DNA from: Cytophagaceae bacterium
Lineage (GTDB): Bacteria; Bacteroidota; Bacteroidia; Cytophagales; Spirosomataceae
Direction of reading: 5' to 3'
Length of the DNA stretch: 64,000 nucleotides
Assembly (NCBI GenBank): GCA_027488335.1
Contig: JAIYBU010000050.1
Coordinates: 1 to 64,000, forward strand
Made by a program: the position numbers and the translations under genes. Positions 18,116 through 27,586 of this stretch are shown here, one piece after another; position 1 is the first letter of the stretch, and each line of letters starts with the position of its first letter. The notes under the pieces were generated by a model. The model did not search any database. It was not told the DNA's origin and saw only the letters and a program-made list of their open reading frames with translations.

Positions 18116-20161
18116 GTGAGTCAACTGGGAAATGAGCATGGGAGTGGGCATAATCACCACCATCTCGACAAAATATCTGCTGCTGGACTATTAATTGCAC
18201 TGGGAATAGTTTTTGGAGACATCGGGACATCACCACTCTACGTTTTAAAAGCAATTGCAGGGAACGAAGTTATCAGTGAAGAAATCATTTTTGGGGCATT
18301 ATCCTGTGTTTTCTGGACACTTACACTACAAACAACAGCCAAGTATGTAATCTTGATTTTAAGAGCCGATAACCGTGGTGAAGGTGGAATTTTTGCCTTA
18401 TACACTCTCGTTAGGCGACACGCTCGCTGGCTTACGATTCCTGCCATTATTGGCGGTAGTACCATGATTGCAGATAGTATCATTACTCCTCCTATTTCAG
18501 TATCATCGGCCGTCGAAGGTTTATTGATTTTATACCCCAACATTCAAGTTGTACCGATTGTCATTACCATTATTTCGGGTCTATTTTTTGTACAAATCTT
18601 AGGTACAAATGCCGTAGGAAAGGCTTTCGGGCCTATCATGACTGTTTGGTTTTTGATGCTCGGTACTTTTGGAGCAATAAGTGTATTTCAAGACTTTTCG
18701 GTTTTTAAGGCACTCAATCCTTATTATGCTTATCAATTATTAGCACATCACCCTGGTGGATTCTTCTTGCTGGGTTCGGTTTTTCTTTGCACAACTGGTG
18801 CCGAAGCTCTTTACTCTGATATGGGTCACGTTGGACGTGGAAATATTCGTATCAGTTGGATTCTTGTAAAGGTTTGCTTACTTCTGAATTATTTCGGACA
18901 AGGTGTTTATGTAATGAATCTTAACGGACAAAAACTGGGTACTCGCAATCCATTTTATGATATTATGCCTCAGTGGTTTTTGCCGATTGGTATCATAATT
19001 GCCGCAATGGCTACCGTGATTGCCAGTCAAGCCATGCTTACAGGGGTTTTTACACTCGTTTCAGAAGCCATTCGCTTGAACTTTTGGCCAAAAATCAAAA
19101 TCAATTTCCCTTCTGACCAAAAAGGACAAATTTATATTCCGAGTGTAAATATAATGCTCTACATAGGCTGTATTGGTGTTATTACTTATTTCAGTCGAGT
19201 AGCCGATGAAATGACAATTAAAGAAGGACATAAAGTACTGGTTTCGACGGCGATGGAGGCAGCTTATGGCTTAGCTATCGTACTGACGATGCTTATGAAT
19301 ACCTTTTTGTTTAGCTATTATCTTTATGCAAAAAAATCAAGATTTGCGTGGGTGGTTGTTTATTTCTGCCTTTTCTTCTTCATAGAATGTTGTTTCTTGA
19401 TTGCCAATCTACAAAAATTCATGCACGGAGGTTGGGTTTCGATGCTCATTGCACTCGCAATGATTGGCATTATGTATATTTGGCTGAGTGCCTCAAAAAT
19501 CAAAGCAAGGTTAACAGAATACGAAAAACTAAGCAAATATACCGACTCATTAAAAGAACTTAGTGCCGATATTACCGTTCCAAAATATGCCACTCACTTA
19601 GTATTTTTGAGCAATGCAGGCCGTGCTTCAGAGATTGAAAATAAGATTATTTACTCTATTTTTCAAAAACGCCCCAAACGTGCCGATGTCTATTGGTTTG
19701 TACATATAGATACCGTCGATGACCCTTACACAATGGAGTATAAGGTAATGACCGTAGCCGATGACGATGTGTATAAAGTAAATTTCCGCTTAGGATTTCG
19801 AGTACCAAATAAGATTAACTTATATTTCAGAAGAGTACTTGAAGATATGGTAAAAAATGGTGAAGTTGATATTCGTAGTCGTTATGAATCATTAAACCGA
19901 CATAATGTAATCGGAGATTTTAGATTTGTTGTTCTCGAAAAATTCTTGTCGTACGATAACCAGCTTTCGTTTTTCGAGAATCTCATTATGAAAGCCTATT
20001 TCTTTATCAAAGCTTTCACACCTTCGGAAGATAAATGGTTTGGTCTTGATAGCAGTGCAGTAAAAGTCGAAAAAGTACCATTAGTTATTCGTCCAACCGA
20101 AAATATCAACCTCAAGCGTATCCCGTGGACGGTGAATGGAACCTCTAATACTGGGCATTGA
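18116..20161 (+). CDS. kup: KUP/HAK/KT family potassium uptake protein
   Basis: About 681 residues: twelve membrane helices followed by a cytosolic C-terminal domain. The family signature GIVFGDIGTSPLYVLKAI is complete, as are GEGGIFALYTLVRR, DSIITPPISVSSAVEGL and the TGAEALYSDMGHVG segment. Kup proteins import K+ with protons. The N-terminus has a His-rich stretch (GHNHHHL) before the first helix. GTG at 18116 is preferred as start because an in-frame TTG at 18080 overlaps the promoter -7 box. The epimerase gene follows after 48 bases and could be co-transcribed. Confidence 0.93.
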   Translation: MSQLGNEHGSGHNHHHLDKISAAGLLIALGIVFGDIGTSPLYVLKAIAGNEVISEEIIFGALSCVFWTLTLQTTAKYVILILRADNRGEGGIFALYTLVRRHARWLTIPAIIGGSTMIADSIITPPISVSSAVEGLLILYPNIQVVPIVITIISGLFFVQILGTNAVGKAFGPIMTVWFLMLGTFGAISVFQDFSVFKALNPYYAYQLLAHHPGGFFLLGSVFLCTTGAEALYSDMGHVGRGNIRISWILVKVCLLLNYFGQGVYVMNLNGQKLGTRNPFYDIMPQWFLPIGIIIAAMATVIASQAMLTGVFTLVSEAIRLNFWPKIKINFPSDQKGQIYIPSVNIMLYIGCIGVITYFSRVADEMTIKEGHKVLVSTAMEAAYGLAIVLTMLMNTFLFSYYLYAKKSRFAWVVVYFCLFFFIECCFLIANLQKFMHGGWVSMLIALAMIGIMYIWLSASKIKARLTEYEKLSKYTDSLKELSADITVPKYATHLVFLSNAGRASEIENKIIYSIFQKRPKRADVYWFVHIDTVDDPYTMEYKVMTVADDDVYKVNFRLGFRVPNKINLYFRRVLEDMVKNGEVDIRSRYESLNRHNVIGDFRFVVLEKFLSYDNQLSFFENLIMKAYFFIKAFTPSEDKWFGLDSSAVKVEKVPLVIRPTENINLKRIPWTVNGTSNTGH

Positions 20162-20209
20162 TTGAAATTAAAAAAGTAAAAAATATCCTTCAAGGAAAAT
20201 CAATAGTTT

Positions 20210-21274
20210 ATGAAAATACTCATTACAGGCGGAGCGGGATTTGTGGGTTCGGCTTTAGCACTTACACTCAAAGCAAATTACCCATCTTACGAAATTTATT
20301 GCTTAGATAATCTTCGTCGTAAAGGTTCAGAATTAAACGTTGCTCGCTTGGGTAAAGCAGGAATCACATTTGTACATGGCGATATTCGTAGTAAAGAAGA
20401 TTTCGATGCTCTTCCCATTGTTGACACCGTAATTGAGGCTTCGGCAGAACCTTCTGTTTTGGCAGGAATCAATGGCGGAACGCCCGATTATCTGATTAAC
20501 ACCAATCTTTTCGGAACTGTTAATTGCTTAAATTATGCTGTAAAATGTAACGCTAAGTTCGTTTTTCTTTCTACAAGCCGAGTTTATCCAATCAAAACCA
20601 TCGAAACTCTCGATTTTGAAGAAAAAGAAACTCGTTTCGTATTGACTGATAATCAACCAGTTAAAGGAGTTTCATCCAAAGGAATTGCCGAAGATTTTCC
20701 GCTCGATGGCGTTCGCTCGCTTTATGGTACAACTAAATTGGCTTCTGAATTAATCATTCAAGAATACAACGAATTTTATAAACTTCCGACTGTTATCAAT
20801 CGTTGTGGTGTACTTACTGGCCCGTGGCAAATGGGAAAAGTTGACCAGGGTGTAATGGTGCTTTGGATTGCAAAACACTTCTTTGAGCAAAAACTCTCTT
20901 ATATTGGTTATGGTGGCGAAGGCAAACAAACCCGTGATATTCTGCACGTAGCCGACCTTTGTCGCTTAGTTGATTGGCAAATACATAACTTCGAGAAAGT
21001 AAATGGCGAAATTCTAAACGCTGGTGGAGGGGTTGATGTAAGTGTTTCGTTACAAGAATTGACCGAAATTTGCCAACGAATAACTGGCAAAACAATTCCG
21101 ATTACGAAAATCAAGGAAAACCGCCCTGCGGATATTCGTTTGTACGTAACCGATAACTCGAAAGTAACTGCCCTAACAGGTTGGAAACCAGAAATCGGTG
21201 TAGAAGAAATCGTAAAAGATATTACACAATGGTTATCAGATAATCGTGCTGATTTAGAGCCGATTCTGAAATAA
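20210..21274 (+). CDS. NAD-dependent epimerase/dehydratase, CDP-paratose 2-epimerase-like
   Basis: A 354-residue extended short-chain dehydrogenase. It has the nucleotide motif TGGAGFVG near the N-terminus, CLDNLRRKGSELN (acidic residue for NAD ribose), a serine before VYP in LSTSRVYP and YGTTK as YxxxK. The LRRKGSELNVARL element, RVYPI and the LTGPWQMGKVDQG segment resemble CDP-paratose 2-epimerase (RfbE) and its relatives more than GalE. It probably changes a nucleotide-sugar for surface glycans, but no other glycan genes are adjacent, so the substrate is uncertain. A strong hairpin follows. Confidence 0.83.
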   Translation: MKILITGGAGFVGSALALTLKANYPSYEIYCLDNLRRKGSELNVARLGKAGITFVHGDIRSKEDFDALPIVDTVIEASAEPSVLAGINGGTPDYLINTNLFGTVNCLNYAVKCNAKFVFLSTSRVYPIKTIETLDFEEKETRFVLTDNQPVKGVSSKGIAEDFPLDGVRSLYGTTKLASELIIQEYNEFYKLPTVINRCGVLTGPWQMGKVDQGVMVLWIAKHFFEQKLSYIGYGGEGKQTRDILHVADLCRLVDWQIHNFEKVNGEILNAGGGVDVSVSLQELTEICQRITGKTIPITKIKENRPADIRLYVTDNSKVTALTGWKPEIGVEEIVKDITQWLSDNRADLEPILK

Positions 21275-21316
21275 AAACGTAGTTTCCGTGGCTCGCTGTG
21301 CGTGGCACGGATAAGC

Positions 21317-21367
21317 AAAAATGTGGCACACCTGTTTATCGCTGATAATAAGGTGTGTCACATTTTT
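21317..21367. terminator. bidirectional terminator between convergent genes
   Basis: A 17-bp stem with one mismatch (arms AAAAATGTGGCACACCT and AGGTGTGTCACATTTTT) lies between the rightward epimerase gene and the leftward S9 peptidase gene. A- and T-runs at its edges suit both strands. Confidence 0.85.
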
Positions 21368-21376
21368 ATGTAAAAA

Positions 21377-23734
21377 TCACTTCAACTTTTCCTCAAATAA
21401 CTTCAAGATACGTTTATATTCATCCATCCATGAAGTTGGCTCAACGAAACCATGGTCTTCCATCGGGTAGCTGGCCATTTCCCAATTTTCTTTTTTCAAT
21501 TCAATGAGGCGTTGCACTAAGCGATACGAATCTTGAATATGCACATTGACGTCAACCATGCCATGACAAATCAATAAATGTCCTTTCAAACCCGCTGCGT
21601 GGTAAATTGGCGAACTTTTGCGGTAAGCCAAACTATCGGTCTGTGGTTCGTTCAAAATATTAGCCGTATAGCCATGATTATAAGCTGCCCAGTCGGTCAC
21701 GGGGCGAAGTGCCGCACCTGCCGAAAAAACATCAGGCGTTGTAAACATGGCCATCAAAGTAATAAAACCGCCATACGAACCACCATAAATACCTATTTTT
21801 TTAGGGTCAATACCATACTTTGCAACCAACAGTTTAGCTCCATCAACGTTATCTTCCAAATCCTTACCACCCATAAAACGATAGATTCCTGTACGGTGGT
21901 CACGGCCGTAACCCGCACTCGCACGGTAATCAATATCCAACACTGTATAGCCTTTATCAACCAATAAATTATGGAACATATACTCTCTCGAATATTGGCT
22001 CCACCATTTATGAGCATTTTGTAAATATCCCGCTCCGTGTACGAATATGACCGCTTTTTTGTTCTTTAATTTGGTAGTTGGTTCATAGATTCGGGCAAAA
22101 ACTTCTACACCATCACGAGCTGTAAATGAAATCAATTTGGCATCTTTCCAAGCGTAAGCTTTAAATTCATCGGTCAATGAATTGGTCAACTGCTCGGCTT
22201 TGGCATTTAGTTTATTTTCTTGCAAAAACAACTCCCACGGCTTATTGATGTATGAATAACGAATCGCCAACGTTGATTCATCAGGCGAAAGCGTTACATC
22301 GTTTGCACCAACCATGCTTGTCAATTTTACTCTTTCGCCACCTTCGACTGACATTTTATAAAAATGCTGCTCTCCTGGGTGAACTTCATTGGTAGTCAAG
22401 TAAAACGATTTTTTATCTCTTGAAAGTTGAGCTTGCTGAACCTCAAATTTGCCTTTCGTAAGTTGCTTTTTTTCGCCTGTTACTAAATTCATTGTGTAGA
22501 GATGAGAATATCCATCAGCTTCTGACTGAAAATAAAGCGTTTGCGAATCTACCCAACCTAAACCTCCGCCACCGAAATTAAAACCGATTCCTGGGCCACC
22601 AACCCATGCTTCGTCGTGTTGGCGGTCGAGTAATTTTAGTTTTCCAGTTGCTGGGTCGAGTTGCATAATCCAGCGGTCTTTGTTATCAACCGAACGAATA
22701 TTTACGACCGCATACGAGCCATCAGGCGACCAAATCGGGCCTAAAACGATTACTTTACGAGCTGTTGCTTTCTTCTTAGTTGTATCTTTCTTGGCATAAT
22801 CTTTCAAGAACTCTGGTTGGTCCATAATTCCTGGAATATCCTTCGTAACTATCTGATAGACAGTATCCTTTTTAATATCATAAACAAAATTCTCATAAGT
22901 AGCCAAAGGCGAACCAACTTTTGTACGAGCGGCAATATCTTCCGTAAAACCCGACTCGGTTACGTAGCTTGGTACAATCGTAGTTTTAGCGTTTTTCGGC
23001 TGCACCGAAAGTCGATAAGTGATGTATCGTAAATCTGGGCTGATTTGTGGTTGTTCCAGCGTTTTATCTTCGGTGTAAATCTCTTTCGGGCGTTTGGCTT
23101 GGTCAAGTTTAGCCAGTTTATCAGCTTCATCTTTCTTTTCTTTGCGTTCTTTCAAAACCTCAAACATAGCCAATTGGTCAGCTTTTAACCATTTTTCTTC
23201 ATCATTGGCAGGTTTTGCTTCAGCTCGTTTGCTACCAGTCAAGAAATTAGACAATTGCGAGACCGAACCATCTTCTAAGCTCAAACTGTATAAATTATTA
23301 CTTCTTCCAAAAATAATCTTAGTTTCATCGCCACTAAAATACGGGTTTGATTCACGCTCAATAGTATTGGTTAGTTGCTTGATTTTCAAGGTTTTGGTAT
23401 AAAGCAAATATAGTTCACCTTGCTTTTCGTACACTTTCATTGAGCGACTTGGGCTATAAGTCCCCGACTGAGCAGGTAAGGCTCGGCGTTCTTTAGGAGT
23501 AACTTTTACGGGCGTTCGGTCGGGCAATACAAATTTATAAAGCGAATCGCCTTTATTTTTATCGGGATTCCACGAAAAATAAAGCGTTTTTCCATCTTCC
23601 GACCAAAAAATATTACTCGGTGAAGTACCAATCCATTTCGATTGGTCTTGCATGATTTTTTCGACCGTAAGAACTTGACCGAAAGCGATTTGAACAATAA
23701 ATTGAATAACAATTAGGAGAGATATTTTTCTCAT
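21377..23734 (-). CDS. S9 family prolyl oligopeptidase-type peptidase (DPP IV-like)
   Basis: A 785-residue secreted serine peptidase. The signal peptide is MRKISLLIVIQFIVQIAFGQ. An N-terminal beta-propeller contains repeated WSEDGKTLYFSW, FSGDETKI, WSPDGSYAVV and LSPDESTLAI segments. The C-terminal alpha/beta hydrolase domain has the nucleophile motif GGSYGG in KIGIYGGSYGGF, the Asp in MVDVNVHIQDS and the His in MEDHGF. These mark the S9B/DPP IV branch, which cleaves dipeptides, often after Pro, in the periplasm. It is complete in length. A charged, Lys-rich insert (about 170-215) in the propeller is longer than usual. Confidence 0.92.
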   Translation of the reverse strand: MRKISLLIVIQFIVQIAFGQVLTVEKIMQDQSKWIGTSPSNIFWSEDGKTLYFSWNPDKNKGDSLYKFVLPDRTPVKVTPKERRALPAQSGTYSPSRSMKVYEKQGELYLLYTKTLKIKQLTNTIERESNPYFSGDETKIIFGRSNNLYSLSLEDGSVSQLSNFLTGSKRAEAKPANDEEKWLKADQLAMFEVLKERKEKKDEADKLAKLDQAKRPKEIYTEDKTLEQPQISPDLRYITYRLSVQPKNAKTTIVPSYVTESGFTEDIAARTKVGSPLATYENFVYDIKKDTVYQIVTKDIPGIMDQPEFLKDYAKKDTTKKKATARKVIVLGPIWSPDGSYAVVNIRSVDNKDRWIMQLDPATGKLKLLDRQHDEAWVGGPGIGFNFGGGGLGWVDSQTLYFQSEADGYSHLYTMNLVTGEKKQLTKGKFEVQQAQLSRDKKSFYLTTNEVHPGEQHFYKMSVEGGERVKLTSMVGANDVTLSPDESTLAIRYSYINKPWELFLQENKLNAKAEQLTNSLTDEFKAYAWKDAKLISFTARDGVEVFARIYEPTTKLKNKKAVIFVHGAGYLQNAHKWWSQYSREYMFHNLLVDKGYTVLDIDYRASAGYGRDHRTGIYRFMGGKDLEDNVDGAKLLVAKYGIDPKKIGIYGGSYGGFITLMAMFTTPDVFSAGAALRPVTDWAAYNHGYTANILNEPQTDSLAYRKSSPIYHAAGLKGHLLICHGMVDVNVHIQDSYRLVQRLIELKKENWEMASYPMEDHGFVEPTSWMDEYKRILKLFEEKLK

Positions 23735-23782
23735 TTTTGATGAATTAGGGTTGATGAATGCCTTAGAAAGCAGTAAATATAA

Positions 23783-24370
23783 TCAACCTATTCCAAAAAT
23801 TCTTTGATTGATTAGCTGTTTTTCTACACCCACAAAGAAATTGGGCAAAAGTGGATAACAAGGTAAAAGAGGAGTAAGACAAACGGACGGACGAGCGTCT
23901 TTAAAAATTAGCTTGAAGTAGCCTTGTGTGAGTTTATCGGTAGCAACGTAATATTCAATTATTTGAATATCATCCAACGAAAAAGTATCGGTAAGTTCAC
24001 CAGAGATTGTTATTTTTTTAGAAACTGGGTCGAAAGTATAATCTTTTCGACCATTTTGCTGCCAATATTTATATTTCATTCGGAAATATAAATATGGTAT
24101 AAGCAAAGAAGCAATAGCTACGAAAGCGACCAAAAACTGAGCAATTGAATCATTTTTAATACTGAAACTAATCGAAAAAATTGCAGTTGCTAAAAAAATC
24201 AAAGCATAGATAAGGATATCTGCCAATGAAAAAAACTTAGCACGATAAGTTCGAGGAATTTTCAACATAGAATTTTCTCCGTGCAAGTCAAGAGAATCTC
24301 GATGTAATGAAAAAATGCCTGTAAAAAAATACAGAAACAAAATTCCAAATAATACGAGTACGGCAATCAT
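23783..24370 (-). CDS. membrane protein of unknown function
   Basis: A 195-residue protein with an N-terminal helix (about 2-22) and two further helices (about 50-95), followed by a soluble region (YTFDPVSKKITISGEL...FSLDDIQIIEYY...YFKLIFKD) with alternating strands of a PH-like or bPH domain feel. No known motif was recognised. It sits 4 bases after the LON-domain gene in the same direction, suggesting co-transcription with it, and upstream of the S9 peptidase gene by 48 bases. Confidence 0.62.
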   Translation of the reverse strand: MIAVLVLFGILFLYFFTGIFSLHRDSLDLHGENSMLKIPRTYRAKFFSLADILIYALIFLATAIFSISFSIKNDSIAQFLVAFVAIASLLIPYLYFRMKYKYWQQNGRKDYTFDPVSKKITISGELTDTFSLDDIQIIEYYVATDKLTQGYFKLIFKDARPSVCLTPLLPCYPLLPNFFVGVEKQLINQRIFGIG

Positions 24371-24374
24371 TTTC

Positions 24375-25004
24375 CTAAAAATTCAAAGGGTCGAGTTCTT
24401 TAAAATGACCATTCATAGCAATACGCTCTTTAGTTCGCTCGACTTCGGTCACAACTGGAATAATTCTTTCGAGGTGGTCAATCAAAATTTCTTGTCTGAC
24501 TTTTTCACTGTAAGTTGTCAGAATCTCGTATTCTTCTTGCATAGAAACACCAATTTTATGAGCAATTCGGTAGCTAAAAGGCATATATTCTGGCTTTTCG
24601 TAGTCAACTTTTACTTTCAAAAGTCGGTACAGTTTTTCGACTAAACTTAGCAAATATGGATTCACTAATTCGCTCAAATCTTCATTTTCTATAAAAACCA
24701 CTTCTCCACCTGCGTATAATTTATCTTTGGCAGGATTCTGAAAATCAACAATTCTGAAAATGCGTAAACCTTTAGTTTTAATATCCATTCGGCCGTCTCC
24801 GTAGCGTTTCGAGAGTTGTTTTACTTCTACTTCTGTGCCGTAGCCGAGTAATTTGTTATTCACAAAAGAAGGAATTCCAAAAGTTTTTTTTTCATCGAAG
24901 CACTCGTTAATTAATTGACGATAACGAGGCTCAAATATATGGAGATTCAGGTCTTCGTGCGGAAAGACCACTAAATTTAGCGGAAATAGAGGTAAAAAGT
25001 TCAT
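24375..25004 (-). CDS. LON peptidase substrate-binding domain protein
   Basis: A 209-residue stand-alone LON N-domain. The start MNFLPLFPLNLVVFPHEDLNLHIFEPRY is the standard beginning of this domain (LPLFPL...VLFPG..LPLHIFEPRY), followed by GTEVEVKQ, DGRMDIKTKGLRIFRI and a helical end. No ATPase or protease domain follows. Such single-domain proteins are widespread and are thought to bind proteins or, as in cereblon relatives, small ligands; their roles in bacteria are poorly known. The gene is second in a leftward set after gldH, 96 bases away. Confidence 0.85.
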   Translation of the reverse strand: MNFLPLFPLNLVVFPHEDLNLHIFEPRYRQLINECFDEKKTFGIPSFVNNKLLGYGTEVEVKQLSKRYGDGRMDIKTKGLRIFRIVDFQNPAKDKLYAGGEVVFIENEDLSELVNPYLLSLVEKLYRLLKVKVDYEKPEYMPFSYRIAHKIGVSMQEEYEILTTYSEKVRQEILIDHLERIIPVVTEVERTKERIAMNGHFKELDPLNF

Positions 25005-25100
25005 TAAGTTCTTAGTTTTAACAGGATTCCCTGTAATATGCTGAGTTATTTAATTTAAAACTCATAACTCAAGTTTAAACTTCAAACTTCAAATAATAGC

Positions 25101-25619
25101 TTATTGTTTTGGTGGCAAAGGCTTTTCAACACTTACACCAACCGACATCACATAAGGGAGTGGGTCTTGACGCATGTATTGCTTCAATTTAATAGTATAT
25201 TTTCCTTTTTTCGGAAACATATAATTACGAGTTGAAAGCACTTTATGGTCCCAGATATCGCCCAATCCTTCGCCCAATGGCTTACCTGTTTTGGGATTGA
25301 AAAGCGTTACTTCTTCGAGGCGATTACTGATTTGTTTGCCATCTGGCCCGTAGATGTAGCGAGTCACGTAAAGGTTATTATAAGGATACTGCGAAGCATT
25401 ACGAATCAAGAGATAAATATCGTAAGGCACCGTTTCGTCTTTCACTTCAAACGTAAACGAAGGAATATTTTTTACGTACCAATTGGTATCTTTCAAATCT
25501 TCGTAAGATTTAAAAATGGCATTACTATCGCACGATAACACCCACACCGAAAGCACGAGCATGGAGCTAATAGTCAATGATTTTTTAAAGAACTTCACCA
25601 ATTTTTGCTTCTTATTCAT
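25101..25619 (-). CDS. gldH: gliding motility lipoprotein GldH
   Basis: A 172-residue lipoprotein with a lipobox ending VWVLSC near residue 30. The mature region (TNWYVKNIPSFTFEVKD, YDIYLLIRNASQYPYNNLYV, EGLGDIWDH, GKYTIKLKQYMRQDPLPYVMSVGVSVEK) matches GldH, one of the lipoproteins needed for gliding motility in Flavobacterium johnsoniae and kept in many non-gliding Bacteroidota. It follows a ricT-like gene on the same strand, an order common in this phylum. Confidence 0.9.
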   Translation of the reverse strand: MNKKQKLVKFFKKSLTISSMLVLSVWVLSCDSNAIFKSYEDLKDTNWYVKNIPSFTFEVKDETVPYDIYLLIRNASQYPYNNLYVTRYIYGPDGKQISNRLEEVTLFNPKTGKPLGEGLGDIWDHKVLSTRNYMFPKKGKYTIKLKQYMRQDPLPYVMSVGVSVEKPLPPKQ

Positions 25620-25650
25620 CTATCTAATTTTTAGACTGTTCCTATCTTGA

Positions 25651-25696
25651 AACGGACGTGATACCCATTTTATGTTTATCACGTCCGTTTTTTATT
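25651..25696. terminator. 13-bp hairpin with T-run between ricT-like gene and gldH
   Basis: AACGGACGTGATA pairs perfectly with TATCACGTCCGTT. The T-run is on the plus strand side, while both flanking genes are leftward, so for them it acts as a hairpin with a weak U-tract. It may partly separate the two transcripts. Confidence 0.6.
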
Positions 25697-25699
25697 TAA

Positions 25700-27586
25700 T
25701 TATTGTTGCTCAGTATTGGGCTTATTGGGCGGGGTTGGTTTTTCGCCACCTTGTTTATTCTGAGAGTTACTGTTTGGCCCACCGCCTTTTTTATGCTGAG
25801 GGTGATGCGGTTTCCCTTGGTTTCCTCCTTGGCTATTCGGACGATTTTGATTCTGCTGCGGATTTGATTTTCCTCCTTGCGGTGAAGCCTGAGGATTATT
25901 TGGTTGTTTTCCTCCTTGCGAGTTTCCATTTACACCCTGCGGAGAGCCGCCCTGCGGAGAGCCGCCCTGCGATTTATTTGGCTGGTTGCCTTGTTTATTA
26001 GGGTTTTGTCCGCCTTGCTGTTGTGGCTTTTGCTGCTGATTGCCGTGTTTTTGCTGGTTATTCGGCTGCCCACCTTGCTGATTCGGATTTCCGCCTTGTT
26101 TATTTGGATTTGCTTGGTTTTTTCCTTGATTTTGCGGAGAGCCACCTTGTTGTAGCTTTGGTCCGCCTTGTGGTGAACCACCCTGTTGCGGGCCACCCTG
26201 TTGTGAGTTATTTGGTTGAACCGTGTTGTTACGATTCTGATTATTTGCCCCTTGTTGGTTATTTTTTTGCTGATTATTACCTTGCTTCTGCGGAGAGCCA
26301 CCCTGTTGATTTCCTCCCTTATTTTGAGGTTGGTTATTATTTTTAGAGGCATTGGCTTCTTGCTTAGCCGCTTCTGGACTATTATTTCCTCGATTTTGCT
26401 GCGGCTGATTCGAGCGATTTTGTTGATTTTTATTACCCGAATTATGCTGAGGTTTCTTGCCTTTATCCGTATATTTTTTGTCCAGACGGTCTAAATCTGA
26501 GTTTCTTGGAGCATTTTTATCAACCACTACCGAGTCAATTAGATTCAAATCTTCCAACGAATTTGGCAAAATCCCTTTTTCATTCATCTTCATGATTTCT
26601 ACCACTTGATGAATCGGTAATGAATGCCAGTTGATATCGTTGTTGTAGCTAAACCACATAATACGACGGAAGATGTCGGTTTTTTGTAAAACGGCAATTC
26701 CTTTTTCGGTTTTGAGTGGTTTTTCTACGGTTGGTATATCGCTTAATGCATCAAGATATGTCTCTAATTCGTAATTTAAACAGCATTTCAAACGCCCGCA
26801 CTGACCCGAAAGTTTGGCAGGATTGAGCGAAAGATTCTGATAACGAGCCGCCGAAGTGGGAATAGCACGAAAATCGGTGAGCCACGTCGAGCAACATAAT
26901 TCACGACCACACGAACCAATACCACCCACACGAGCAGCTTCTTGACGCAAACTGATTTGCTTCATTTCGACTCTGATTTTGAATTCAGAAGCCAAAAGTT
27001 TAATCATTTCACGAAAATCAACACGGTCGTCGGCTGAATAATAGAACGTAGCTTTGGTGTTATCGGACTGAAACTCTACGTCCGACATCTTCATTTGTAG
27101 CTTTAATTCTTTGGCAATCTCACGCACTCGATACATCGTAGGCATATCACGTGCAATGGCTTGCTGGTGTTTTTCGAGGTCACGCTCGGTGCTTACTCGG
27201 AGAATTTTTCGGAGTTCGTCGTTGTCTTTGAGACCTTTCTTAATCATTTGCAGACGAACTAATTCGCCTTGCAACGAAACACTACCAATATGGTAGCCCG
27301 AAGCCATTTCGCAAACCACGAAATCGCCCGTGTAGAGGTCAAGACTATTGGTATTACGAAAATATTCTTTTCGTCCGCCCTTAAATTTCACTTCTACTAC
27401 ATCATAACGCATCGAGCGTGGTACGTCCATATTAGACAACCAGTCGTAAGCGTTCATTTTATTGCATCCACCCGTCGAGCAGCCCCCAGAAGAGCATCCT
27501 GCTACGGTTTTATGATTCGATTTTTCGGTTTGGCCTATTGCTTTAACTGCTCCACAACCTCCCGATGAACATTGTCCACAGCCCAT
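25700..27586 (-). CDS. ricT: PSP1 / RicT (YaaT)-like iron-sulfur complex subunit with long disordered tail
   Basis: A 628-residue protein. The first 45 residues are Cys-rich (MGCGQCSSGGCG, AGCSSGGCSTGGC). The PSP1 core (about 50-330) includes VVEVKFKGGRKEYF, DFVVCEMASGYHIG, CGRELCCSTWL and GQCGRLKCCLNYE. In Bacillus the RicT/YaaT protein belongs to an Fe-S complex that acts on mRNA maturation and development. From about residue 380 the protein is a 250-residue Gln/Asn/Gly/Pro/Lys tail with repeats such as QGGSPQGG and NQQ, clearly low complexity and disordered. Upstream is a palindrome-rich spacer; downstream is gldH. The core call is firm, the tail's role is unknown. Confidence 0.85.
   Translation of the reverse strand: MGCGQCSSGGCGAVKAIGQTEKSNHKTVAGCSSGGCSTGGCNKMNAYDWLSNMDVPRSMRYDVVEVKFKGGRKEYFRNTNSLDLYTGDFVVCEMASGYHIGSVSLQGELVRLQMIKKGLKDNDELRKILRVSTERDLEKHQQAIARDMPTMYRVREIAKELKLQMKMSDVEFQSDNTKATFYYSADDRVDFREMIKLLASEFKIRVEMKQISLRQEAARVGGIGSCGRELCCSTWLTDFRAIPTSAARYQNLSLNPAKLSGQCGRLKCCLNYELETYLDALSDIPTVEKPLKTEKGIAVLQKTDIFRRIMWFSYNNDINWHSLPIHQVVEIMKMNEKGILPNSLEDLNLIDSVVVDKNAPRNSDLDRLDKKYTDKGKKPQHNSGNKNQQNRSNQPQQNRGNNSPEAAKQEANASKNNNQPQNKGGNQQGGSPQKQGNNQQKNNQQGANNQNRNNTVQPNNSQQGGPQQGGSPQGGPKLQQGGSPQNQGKNQANPNKQGGNPNQQGGQPNNQQKHGNQQQKPQQQGGQNPNKQGNQPNKSQGGSPQGGSPQGVNGNSQGGKQPNNPQASPQGGKSNPQQNQNRPNSQGGNQGKPHHPQHKKGGGPNSNSQNKQGGEKPTPPNKPNTEQQ

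Noticed and set aside
25904-26494. Several plus- and minus-strand frames over the ricT tail
   Set aside because: They arise from the low-complexity repeats of the tail in other frames. Their residue make-up is biased and they have no start context or known motif.
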